Source: Rotaria sordida
Taxonomy: Eukaryota > Rotifera > Eurotatoria > Philodinida > Philodinidae
DNA length: 64,000 bases
NCBI GenBank assembly: GCA_905250125.1
Contig: CAJNOL010000911.1
Location: 30,479-94,478 of the forward strand
Reading direction: 5' to 3'
In this document: one piece after another, positions 1 to 11,196 of the stretch
How the letters are laid out: every line of letters starts with the position of its first letter
Position numbering within the stretch: the stretch's first letter is position 1
Position numbers and translations under genes: made by a program
Notes under the pieces: model-generated
Databases searched by the model: none
What the model was told of the DNA's origin: nothing
The model's input: the letters and a program-made list of their open reading frames with translations, nothing else

Positions 1-1980
1 ACAACGCTACGTCTCATACATAGCAGCAATCATTGGTATAGCATTTTATAAACAATCACAGATGATCATCGAACAGTCTTAATCTTAATGTTTTGGATGA
101 TTACGTATGGAACGCTATCATCAGTAATATACAAAGGGATAAAGTTAACAACTATGATTCATCAATTAGATGAAATAAGGGGATTTGTCACGTATCAATA
201 AATGACCGTGTTCACAGCATCGAAAATTGATCGTACAAAATTTTGTACATCTAAAAAACAAAACATACAACTATAAAATAAATTGTTTATTGTAAAATGT
301 AGAGCTTTTCACGTTGTATCTTGTAGTATGTTTTGTTTGTGTAGAAAATGTTTTAAGTGATGGGTGTATCTATTTAATTCTGACATAAAACAGTCGAGCT
401 CAAATAGAATTTTTTCATATTATCAGCAGGTTCTTTTTGTCTCCACTAGAATTGTTAAAGATAGAAGTTAGAGAACAACATGCATGCTCTTTATTCATTA
501 TTTGCGTGTCATAACAAACTAATTCTATATGAGACTGTCATGCACTAAACATTTTTCATCCTATTTGTTTCGCTTCGCAGAATGCATCTGTTACAATATT
601 ATCAAATACAAACCAAACATAATACTAAATTCAAACATTTTGATATTCAGCTACTATAAAAGATACAAACTCTGGCGCCAGACTAGAATTTTACTTCAGT
701 TTTGCTGGATAAACAGAGTTCTCAGCAGAAATCTGTTGTTGATAGGAGAACGCACTAATGATAGCTATTCCAAGACAAGTAATTCGATACTTCGAACTAG
801 TCGGAAAACTTATCGGATCTGACAAAATTTGGACGAGTTCTGTCTGAAGTTGGTGGAATCTTCGAACAGAATTCTGCTAGATCCGATAGAATTTTACGAG
901 GCGGTATTGACCTTAGACTATAACGAAAGGCGGCTACAGTATAAAATTCTCCAATTCTATTTTGATGAGTTTTGTAACAAAACTAGGGATCATTTATAAG
1001 GCAGATCGATTTAAAATTTTATTATGTTTACATTTCTAACTATGTTTGTATCTTTCTTGAATGCTTCTACACAAAAGAGCCTTTAGGCATAATATGTCAA
1101 GACAACCAAAGAAGATGAATTTTTAATAGCAAGACTCTTGATTGAACGACAACATTCATGTATTTAGATTAAAGCTATTAATAGAAATGACACACTTCTG
1201 CGAAGTTGGCATTATTATTCGACATTATAGATTGCCTAAACTTGCGTTATTTTTCGAATGGGTAGATGTACTCATCTTACTATCTTTCATTGATAAAACT
1301 ACAATAGGTGTATACCTTGATAAAGTCAATGCACCACTGCGTCACTGAAACTACACATTCATATACTCAAAATGATTGGTGTATCTTCACGCAAATTATG
1401 AAGGAAAAAAAATGAACTCATGACAATCATTCATGTATAAATATTTATTTTTGTATGAGATGATTTTTTTTTCTTTAATCTTTGCAAACATTAAGTAAGA
1501 TTTATTACAAATTGAATTTTCATTTATTTTCTAGAAATATTGGTCACAAACACAAGAGTAGATGATAAATTGGATGAAATATCAATATATGTAAAATTTA
1601 TAGAACGTCTTATTCTTTAGGCTATCTTGATGTTATTTTTATACATGTCTGACGATGCCTATTGGCTGTCCTTTTGCGCTTATTGATTATAGGTCATTCA
1701 ATAGAATTTTGATGTACGTGTTCATTTACGTTTCATTTCCTTCTGACCGTTCCATCGTGTGTTCAACATTAGCCATCTTTGCTTCTCTTAGTCCTCCCTC
1801 CACTTTTTCTGACTCTTTGTCTATTTCTTTCTCGGCTCATCATGACTAGAATATGATCGACGAACACATTGATTAGTTCTACATTCATTTTGCTGTCTAC
1901 TTGCGCCACATATATATCTAGAGACTCATTCTTTTACAACGATTCACACTTGTATTCAATTAAATAAATAAATATTCTAA
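1..1980. other. non-coding stretch upstream of LEA-like gene
   Basis: No convincing gene was seen here. The short open frames have no coding-like codon pattern and no recognisable protein. Around 825-890 there is a weak inverted motif pair (TATCGGATCT and AGATCCGATA), possibly a decayed small palindromic repeat. A TATA-like stretch (CATATATATC, about 1908-1917) lies about 70 bp before the LEA start codon and could be its core promoter. Confidence 0.5.
1908..1917 (+). promoter_or_regulatory. possible TATA box of the LEA-like gene
   Basis: An alternating TATATAT motif sits about 65-75 bp upstream of the ATG at 1981, followed by an AT-rich leader of plausible 5'UTR length. This is position and motif only; other TATA-like runs occur by chance in such AT-rich DNA. 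Confidence 0.3.
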
Positions 1981-2662
1981 ATGGCAGATTCAGTAAAACA
2001 AGATGCTGAAGTAGCTAAAAATCAAGTAACAGGTATGTGATCTCATTTTTCAAATCATAATTGATAATAATACAAACAATATATACACATATAGGAACTA
2101 CATCAGCGACTAGTCAAGAAGCTAGTCGTGGTATGTTTTATACTTTAATAGAAATCATAATAAATTATTTATTTTTATACTAAGGTACTGATGCTACAAA
2201 AGATAATGTTGATGAAAAGAAATCTGAAACATCGAAAGAACCACATCGAAATAGTGTTGAACAAGACGTTAAAAGTTTTGTTGATGCCGTTAAAGAAAAA
2301 GCTACCGAAGCGTAAGTATCTGTTCTTATTATTTCAATTCATAGAATTTATATATTTAGATACAACTACGTTGCTGGTGGAGAAGGCGAAGGAAAAGGTC
2401 TTGTTGGAACTGTAAAAGAAAAGGCTGCCGAAGCGTATGTTTATTTCTTATATTACTTTTTTTCTTTTTATTGAATGAATTTATTATCTTTAGTTACAAT
2501 TATGTTGCTGAAAAAGTTACTGAAGCAACACATGCTGTAGCTGGTGATGCTCAAAAAGATGTAGCTAAGGATTCCAATCAATCAAGTGGTACACCTACAA
2601 ATGTAACTGCTGATGCTACTTCAAACAAGGTTGATGAAAAAGCAAATGCAGATCATAAATAA
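1981..2662 (+). CDS. LEA-like desiccation-protection protein, 152 aa
   Basis: Exons 1981-2032, 2095-2130, 2185-2311, 2360-2434 and 2494-2662 join in phase (459 nt) into a 152-aa protein. It is very hydrophilic, rich in Lys, Glu, Asp, Ala and Thr, with one early Cys-free MADSVKQDAEVAKNQ start and no signal peptide or membrane helix. Two copies of a VKEKA(T/A)EAYNYVA motif lie near residues 65-77 and 90-102, the second followed by EKVTEATHAVAGDAQKD. This 11-residue-like amphipathic periodicity is typical of group 3 LEA proteins, which are unfolded in water, become helical on drying, and protect proteins and membranes in anhydrobiotic animals including bdelloids. Introns are 54-62 nt. The terminal ADHK is not an ER-retention signal, so a cytosolic location is inferred. 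The ATG follows an AT-rich leader. Assignment rests on composition and repeats, not on a family search. Confidence 0.75.
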
Positions 2663-4064
2663 AATTTAAATAAAAACAAACGTGCTCAATAATAATAATA
2701 ATAAAAAACCAACCTAATTGACATAAATATGTAAAACAAGAAACGATATTGTAGTTCATTTGTTTTATCTTCGTATTAATTATTCTCATTATATAATTAT
2801 TTAATTTTAACAACTAACATTCAACTAATTTTTATGCATGTGTATCTGTTGTGTGTTTATTAATATATGTTGTGGCTGTGTATAGATGCACAGTTTTAAC
2901 ATCTTTTAGTCGTTAGTATTATCATTTAATGTTTTATTCGTATGGTTTTTAATGTTGTTGCAATAAGAAAAAAAAACATGAACAAATATACAACAGACAC
3001 AGCAAACATATATGTATATCTAAATGATTGATTCTTTGAATGATATTATCAATAATGATGATGATGATGATGATTGAAAAGAGATATATTTGAAGACTAA
3101 GATAAATTAACTGATCAAATGAATTCTAATTTCATTGAGAAGATAACTGTTTATCAACACTAGCAAATGGCATTCCTATATATACGTCGACTAGTGTTTA
3201 TATCTTTTCTATTTTTCGATCGATAAATTGTTTATCAAAAGAACGATACTTCTACAAATAGAAAAATCGTTGTGCATTGTTTGATAAAATCTCTATATGC
3301 TTCTAATTATCATAGGAATATTGTTTACTCAATGTCTACGATGAATCAAATGTGTGTGTGTGTGCTTAACCGAACCATTCAATATAATGAAACAGCTGTC
3401 AATGTCTATTAAAGAAAAAAAATGTTCTTTTATTCTTGACTATTAAGGAAATATGCATGCAGATGTTACCCTCTCTCTCTTTTTTTCCATATCTTCAAAA
3501 AGAAATTAGTAACATATTTTATGTATGAAACAAATTGTTATATTAATAAACTTTCAATATCAAATTTTTTTGAGAAAATAATGATTTATATGTTAAGTTT
3601 TATTTGATTAAAGTGCGAAAGTTTTTTTTATTAATGAAACATCAATTTTTTATTTTTAACAATGTCACTCAAATTATAATCATGCAACTTCTAGCACGAC
3701 ATTATGAAGAAAAACAATAATACATTACAAAGATTTCTATTTCTTACTAATGCAAAAATCGGATTATTTGTTTTTATTTATTTCATAGAGATCTTTAGAA
3801 AAGGAAAAAATCTAATTTGTTTTCTTTGCAATGCCATTGTCTAAACAACAAAGCTCAAATCTTTTTGTAGAGAATAAAATTTTTCAATAAACTTTTGCAA
3901 AAACATCAGAGGTCTTCTCAACATCTAGCAGCATCTATCGATAAAAATAATGAGATTAAAAAATCTTCTTTGATTGCATGCTATGATTTACCATTTGAAC
4001 TCTCATATCCATATTTAAAATTTATTTTTCTATCTAGTATAACTTATTTTCAGATCAGACAAAA
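2663..4064. other. intergenic, AT-rich, simple repeats
   Basis: Non-coding. AATAAA signals lie just after the LEA stop (about 2656-2675), with an AAT run near 2690 and a GAT microsatellite at about 3056-3073. Open frames here are short and not coding-like. The 5'UTR and promoter of the PPR gene must lie at the right end. Confidence 0.6.
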
Positions 4065-7000
4065 ATGTATACACGTTGTAATGTTTTAAAAAACATTGTT
4101 CAAAATTTTATTACATCCAATTCATATAGTCGTTTCATTCGTTTTCAATCATCTACAACGACTATTACAGCAGATACTTTGCAAAATTCGAAGTAGAAAG
4201 AAAAAGTTTTCATTAAAAAAAAAATCTTCTTTTCTTTTTTTAAATTTCTAGTTCAAATACGAAAAATCGTCATTATACAGAAGATGTCTTTCTTGATTTA
4301 ACAACAGAGTATAATCGTAGAAGATTTGTTCGAAGTGGACTTATTTCAAATGCTATCAAAAATGTTAATAATAATATATCGGAAAGACTTAGTTTATTAA
4401 TATTAACAGCAGCTGCTCGTTGTATTCATCATGTTACACCAGATAAACGTGTTCAATTATTAGAAGAAGTAAAATGCAAAAAATGTTTCTTCTTTTTTTT
4501 TTTTAAATTAACGTTTTTTTTTTCTAAAGGCATGGAAGACATTAAATGATAAAAAAGTTCGATTAACAACACGTCATTATGAAACATATTTAAGTGGACT
4601 TAATGAAAATGGTTTTATATTTGATGCTGATTATTATTTAAAATTAATTGATAATGAACAGATACAAGCAACACCACGTCTTTATAGTTTACTATTAACT
4701 CAGTATGTGTCGGGTTTTTTTTTCTTATTATTTGAAAGATAATCTAAAGAATGTGGTTGTTTTTTTTTTGATAAATAGATATTGTCGTGAAGGTAACACA
4801 GATCGTGCACAAAATTTTTTAAAAATGCTTAAAGAACGTAATGTAAGCATTGATGAAGATATATTTGCTGCATTAATTGTTTGTCAACTTAAACTTGGTA
4901 ATGATAAAGGTGCTAATGATATAACACAAATAATGAAAGAACGTGGTTTACAACCAACAATATCAACATATAAAGAAATTTTAACAGCACTTATTAGTGA
5001 ACATAAATTAGAACAATTTGAATATTATTTTGGACAAATTGAATCTCAACAACGTCAAACATCATCATCATCATCATCAACTGTTTATATTGATGCACAT
5101 TTTGTTGTTATTTTACTTGGACAATGTATTTCATATAAAGAACGTCCAATATTTGATTTATTATTAAATACATTAAAAGAACTTGATCATGGCCGTATGC
5201 CAAATAATTTATTTAATTTAGCTATACAATGTGTTACAAATGAATGGCATGAATCAGCTATTGAATTATTACAAATGCAATCGGAAGCTGATATTATTGA
5301 TGAAGAAACATCACCTTATCAAGGAATTAATGGACGTCATTGGATACTCTTTTTTAGGTAACGTTTTTTCTTTTTTTCCATTTGAAATTCAATGCAAATT
5401 AAGCATTGAGATTGACATTTGAATATCTTATTTTTAAAGATAAAACTAATTAATCGAAGACTAGCAGATCTGATGAGTAGAATATTTCCATTATTACCTT
5501 GTTTATTCACAACAAAAGATTTATTTAGTAAATTTAAACCAAAAATTACACTTTATAATTTTCACATTAGGTCAGAAATTAAAAACATTATATATTTAGA
5601 ATCGTATTTTATTAAATAATACAAAAACAGTATTATTTTCATTTAAGTAAAATTTATTTTTTTTAGTTTGTAATTTTAATTTATCTAATTCTCAATATTC
5701 TTTTCTAATCTGTCGAATTCATCTCAGATCAATAATTTCAGCATCCGGATTCATGAATTTCCGACAGGTTTCCGTCGAAAAGACGTCGTTTCCGGCTGAA
5801 AAACTAAGTTAAATAGTAGGGACTTGAAAGTAAGAATCCGGTCACCGGATTTCTTTATTTCCGAGTAGAGTCAATCATTAGATTCCTGCTGTTCATCCTC
5901 ATTTGTCTGTCGGAAACGACCCATATTTCTAGACCAGGGCGGTACAATGTTCATACTAATCCTATAATAGAAATCGTAACAGAAAAAATTTTAAAATATG
6001 TTGTTTTTTTAATTTAGACAATTACTTGATAATAATGAACCTCATCTAATAGATATATATCTTAAATTAATGATGGAAAAAAATTTAGTACCACTTGATG
6101 GTATTCTTCGTGTTTTATATACAACACCAAATGAAAATTATCATTTAGCACTTAATTATCTTGAACGTGGACAAGAATTAAATCATCCAATGCGTACAAA
6201 TTATTTTTATCCAATTTTATTAAATATTTATTCATTAAAAACATGTGAAAATTGGACAGATAATGATCGTTTACGTTTATTTCGTTTACTTGATCGTTTA
6301 TCAATACCAATTGAATCATCAACATATTCAAAACTTATACAACAAGTATTTCATCAATATTATCAAAATAATTTTAATTCATTATTAAATATGTTATCAA
6401 AAAATAATTTACAATCAATACTTGATCGTATATGTCGTTTATTATTAAATGATATACGACGAAATATGCTTCATTTAAATGTAATTGAACAAATAGCACC
6501 ATTTTTCCGTTTAAATACACGTTCAAGACAAGAAGAATTTTCAAGATATTTATTTTCTACTATGACTGGTATATCACCAAAGTAAAAATACTTAAATTTC
6601 TTTTTTTTTTTGTATCTTGAAAAATTTATCTTTATTTAATTATAGATCAGATGAATATATTGATGATGAAATTGATAAAAATTCACAAACAAAATCTATG
6701 AATGATTATACAACAATATTTCAATTAATTAATTCAATATCAAAAAATTTATCAAATGATATTCCAATGCTTAAACATGAAATATATATACATTTACTTC
6801 GTTTTTCAGCTCAACAGCGTCGAACTGATTTAACATTACGATTAGCTGAACAATGTATAAAAGATAATATTAAAATTGGTGGTTCAATGAATGAAATTGA
6901 TATATTAACTAGTTATACATTACTACGTGATATTGTTGAACAATTAGCACGTTATAAACCAGGTGAACTGTCATGGAAAGAAAAACTTTCAACTATAAAT

Positions 7001-10000
7001 TTACAAAAAGTAAATCGTCAACAATTAGAAGAACTTTATCAAGAAGCAAAACAAGATGGAAAATATCCATTGAATTTACAACAACGTTTATTAGATAATT
7101 ATATACAAAAAAAATCTTTACAAAAAGCATTTACTCTTTTACATGAAATGGTTTCAAATAGACATCAGGTTTGATAAAATTATTATTCAATTGACAAATT
7201 TTATCAAAAGAAACTAAACTATGAATTTTTCTATCTAGTAGAAATGATAGATTGTCTAAAGCACCGCTAACCATCGATAAGAATAAGACATCATTAGTTG
7301 ATAAATCAATTGGATGAAATTTTTTTTTTGGAAATGTTTCCCTTACGATTTCAATGATTTTTTTTGCCTATAGATCCTACATAGTGTTTTAATAAAATCT
7401 TGAAAAAGAATTTATTGGTATTTGACTAAGCTATAACCTCAGGTCTTCGGAAAAACTCAGAAATTTTCAATAGAATCTCTGTGAGATATGTTCAAAACTT
7501 TTGAATTTCTTTTTATGGGATCTAGTCTAGTTGAGTTCTCTATATGGGTAAAGTTTCAGATCAAAATTCGAAAAGACGAGTTTTCCGAAAATTTGGGATG
7601 TCTAGAAAAAAAAATTCGATAGCTTAGTTGAATCGAAATCCTTTTAGGATTTTTATTAGAACACTATGTAGTGCCTATAGACAAAAAAATCAAACGAAAC
7701 AATCTAAATGAAAGTTTTTCAAACCTAATAACCTCAAGCTCAGGAGGTTGAGACGATACCCCAGAATCTTAAAAAATTTTCTCCAACGTTTTATTATTTT
7801 ATTGCTCATCAATTCCCAATACAACACTCAAATCCTCTCCATGTATCCAGGCAACTTTAGCATAAACTTTCCTATCGACTTCCTCCACAATCCTGAAGAC
7901 CTCCATCGTGTTTAGGATACTCTTCCTCAGGTGTAAATACATATTTTTAAATATTTGAATCACTCATGAGCGAATATATTTTCTATCATGTTATATTCTT
8001 ATTTAGATTCATTCATCTGTTTTACATCGTTTATTTAATCTTATAACTGTAAGACTTGATGATAAAAGTGATGCATCGAAAGCTGAATATCGTGAAGATT
8101 TAAAATTTTTATGTGATCTATATGAAAAATCATTTGGTCTTATAAATTTACCATCAGAATTAACATTTCGTTTAGCTCATATGTATCTTCTAAATGGTGA
8201 TCAAGATAATGCAATAACAATTCTATCAAATAAATTAAATTCTAAATTAAATAATGAAATTTATTATTATTTAATAAAATTTCTTCAATTAGATTCATCA
8301 TTATTAACAACTGATGGTTTAACAACAATAGGAAATTTATTTCTTAATTTTCGTATTAATGAACCAATAAGAAAATTTTGGAATTTATTTTTTGATATTC
8401 TATTAGAAAAAACAAGTCCACAAGATGTTGTACAATATTTTTCTGATGCTATGAGAGAAAATAGCAATATACCTTATCTTCATTTATTTAAAGTAGATAA
8501 TTATAATTTAAAAAAAAAAGAAATTATTTATTCATAATAGACTTTTCTTTTTCATTTTTTTAGTTGTTTATTGAAAAAAATGAATTAAATCGTTTACAAG
8601 ATATTGTTGATATAGCAACATTGCAACATGGTTCACGTAATGTTTTACACGATCTTGCATTTACATTAATCGAAAGTGGAAAAATCAAACAAGCGGAAAA
8701 AATCTTTCAAACACCATGGCTTAAAGCAAGAAATAGTCGAATTAATTTACATGCTTTACTTTTTGCTGGTATTCAAAACAAAAAAAATTTTTTTTTTCTT
8801 TTGTCTAATTGAATTATTTTTGTTTTCTTTATTATAGATTCAAATAATCTCGACGCATTAATTGAAGCTATAAAATTAACACGAAATTTACCTGGTGTTA
8901 ATCAAAGTCAATTATTTACATCAGCTATACGGTAAAACAAAAATAAATAAAATAAAATAAATGAAGAAATCTTTGTTTTTTTCTATAGTGTGGCTTTACG
9001 TCTTGATCAATCTGATATGATCGATTGGTTAATCAAAGAAATACAAGAAAATCGAATTCAACTTGATATTCGAATAAAAAAGTATATATGAAATATTTAA
9101 TAGAATTAAGTTAAAAAAAAAATTGAATATTAAAATATTAATGAGAATCATGCTGGAACTAAAATATAACATTTAATGCGTTTTTTTTTGTATATATGAA
9201 AAGATTATATCAATAGTTATCAGAAAAGTTCATTTGTTAAAATATATTTCATAGATTTGAACTATTAATAAAAATGAATCGATTAAATTTCATTCATATA
9301 ACAGATTGCACATTTAATTTTAAAAATTAGTACTTTTGTGTGAAATAATAAAATTAAATCTTATTCTTTTGTTTATGAGAAAAGTACTTTACAAGTTTTC
9401 GTCTTATATTATCGCATAACATCTTTTATGAACTGATATCAAATTAAATATTACAAATATGATAATATAAATTTGAGCGAATTAACCTTTTCAGAACGGA
9501 TCGTACTTTGTCTTTTCTTTTTGAATAATGATATATATTATACATCGAGGATTAGAAATAATTACGTATGCGCTAGAGTATCCTCATTGTAATGATATAC
9601 ATTTAATGTATCTTGTTTGATCATGCTTCATTTTTGAGTTCACTGATTTTCAACTGTAAGTAATTCGACAACTGTTTGACAAATATGGTAGTCAATGGGA
9701 TCCAAGAAGAGGTCAATCCTTTACTGAAAAACTACTGAGACACAGTTGGATAAATATGAATTTTCTCGAGTATGAGCAGTGGCGTACCGAGGAGGGGGGC
9801 CGAGGGGTCCGGGCCCCCCCCCCCTTGGAGAAAAATTCCCTGTGGGGGAGTACGGGTGAAAAAAATTGTATCGTAGCTTTTATTACAAGTCCACTGCGGG
9901 CCCCCCTTGAAAAATTTCTGCGTACGCCACTGAGTATGAGTACAACAAAAATCATACTTCTCCAGTTCTGCTCTGAGGCTGACAGCTTGTCAATTTTCAT

Positions 10001-10788
10001 CACTAATTAGCAGAGGAAGACGATCGTGAATTGTCTGTAGCACGGATGTCAAACGATCAAACGAAAACAATCTCATACCAGATACGAATGTTTAGATTGC
10101 CGTGTAGACTTATGCATTGCAAGTATATTAATATACTTGAATAAAAAAAACCATCAGTTAATTCTTGAATTTTTTTTTCAAAAAATAATTCCTTCCTAAA
10201 ATAGTTAAAAACCAAAACCATTAATATAAGAATACTAGTGCGATATAGACGAAAAAGAAATTTTTCGAGCATATTTGTATGATTTGTAATGTTTTCTAAT
10301 CGTTTCTTTCATCTTAGATTGTGACAGACATTTTATATAGCAGTAAAGATCTAATGTCTTCAATATAAACTTTTTATCAGAATCAAACTAAAAAAAGACC
10401 GTGTGATATATTTGTTCTATTTGATTTATTGTGATATTTATCAATGCAGAGTAGAAAGAAGAGATTATATGTTGTGATCATATATATTTTGTTAACTTTA
10501 GTTTAACTAAAGATCATAAAACACGAACAATATCTTCTTATAATAAAATATTTAATTGTTTAGATATCTTGATGCTCATTTATTATCAAAAGGTCTTGAT
10601 CCATTAAATGTTAAAACTTATGAAAATGAAAATAAAAATGAAAAAGACTCAACTTCTTCGTCTTCTGATGATGATGATGACCATGGTATACATATTCTAT
10701 TATTATTCTTGCAAATATTCTCAGTTTTTTTTGTTTCGTTTTAGTACCCATCCACCAAGACCAGCACAAGATAAGTGCTCAAAATTAA
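4065..10788 (+). CDS. mitochondrial PPR protein, LRPPRC/BSF-like
   Basis: Thirteen proposed exons: 4065-4192, 4252-4468, 4530-4702, 4779-5357, 5460-5570, 6018-6581, 6646-7168, 8007-8492, 8564-8768, 8838-8931, 8989-9081, 10564-10685, 10745-10788. All phases agree, giving 1112 aa. The N terminus (MYTRCNVLKNIVQNF...) is basic with no acidic residues, like a mitochondrial presequence. The body contains repeated helical hairpins of pentatricopeptide type, e.g. YCREGNTDRAQNFLKMLKER followed by DEDIFAALIVCQLKLGNDKG. LRPPRC/BSF proteins bind and stabilise mitochondrial mRNAs; that role is inferred. The length is a little below the about 1,400 aa of human or fly members. The last two exons (acidic, DDDDD, Ser-rich) are less certain: reading on from 9081 without splicing gives a stop at 9091. 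Introns 5 and 7 and the last one contain repeat DNA. Confidence 0.75.
5571..6017. other. PPR intron with GC-richer repeat-like segment
   Basis: This intron holds a segment (about 5700-5960) clearly richer in G+C than its surroundings, with short inverted pieces such as GTCGTTTCCG and TGTCGGAAACGAC. It is probably an old transposon fragment; the family was not recognised. Confidence 0.35.
7350..7697. repeat. fold-back/MITE-like imperfect palindrome in PPR intron
   Basis: Left arm about 7350-7434 and right arm about 7612-7697 are inverted copies. CCTACATAGTGTTTTAATAAAA on the left pairs with the reverse complement of TTTTATTAGAACACTATGTAG on the right, and GACTAAGCTAT pairs with ATAGCTTAGTTG. 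The spacer is about 180 bp. It makes up nearly half of the 838-bp intron. No transposase is encoded; family unknown. Confidence 0.7.
9777..9932. mobile_element. hAT-type MITE, 156 bp, with 8-bp target duplication
   Basis: The element starts CAGTGGCGTAC and ends GTACGCCACTG, an 11-bp perfect terminal inverted repeat, and is flanked on both sides by AGTATGAG (9769-9776 and 9933-9940). An 8-bp duplication and CAGTG-type ends fit the hAT superfamily. The interior is very G/C-rich (runs of G and C) in contrast to the AT-rich host intron and encodes nothing. It is non-autonomous and lies in the proposed last large intron of the PPR gene. Confidence 0.85.
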
Positions 10789-11196
10789 ATATGAACAGTT
10801 AAAATTAGGTTAATTCTTTTTTTGTGTGTGTATGACCCTATTCATTTTTCTTTTTTTCCTCTCTCATCATTTTTTTTTGTTGAGTCGTGTTGAATTTTTT
10901 TGTTTTGCTGTTTTTTTTTTGTCTTTACTTTCATTATCCGTGATAAAAACGACACCATACTTCAAACATGCACTTGTATCAACCATTTAGAATTTACAAT
11001 GAGATTAGAATCGATAATTTTCAACATTAAGAAACGGATTTATAGTAAGATTGGAAGATATCTTTTCTTTTTTTTTTGTTATTTTACGACCTTTCATCTT
11101 TTATGGATGAGAATAAAAACCATTTGTAGAAGAAGAAAAAATAATCGCCAATACTTACAGAAATATTCATACGTATAAGAAACAAAAATTTTCAAT
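10789..11196. other. short intergenic stretch before the GH3 gene
   Basis: T-rich and low complexity. A 92-aa open frame at 10900-11178 has no recognisable features and its codons look like random AT-rich DNA. It must contain the PPR 3' end and the GH3 promoter; the distance between coding regions is only about 400 bp. Confidence 0.5.

Noticed and set aside
529-822. 97-aa frame upstream of the LEA gene
   Set aside because: Random-looking composition, no domain and no intron or promoter context.
9713-10010. Overlapping frames on both strands with Gly/Arg/Pro-rich stretches
   Set aside because: They read through the G/C-rich hAT MITE and are a composition effect.
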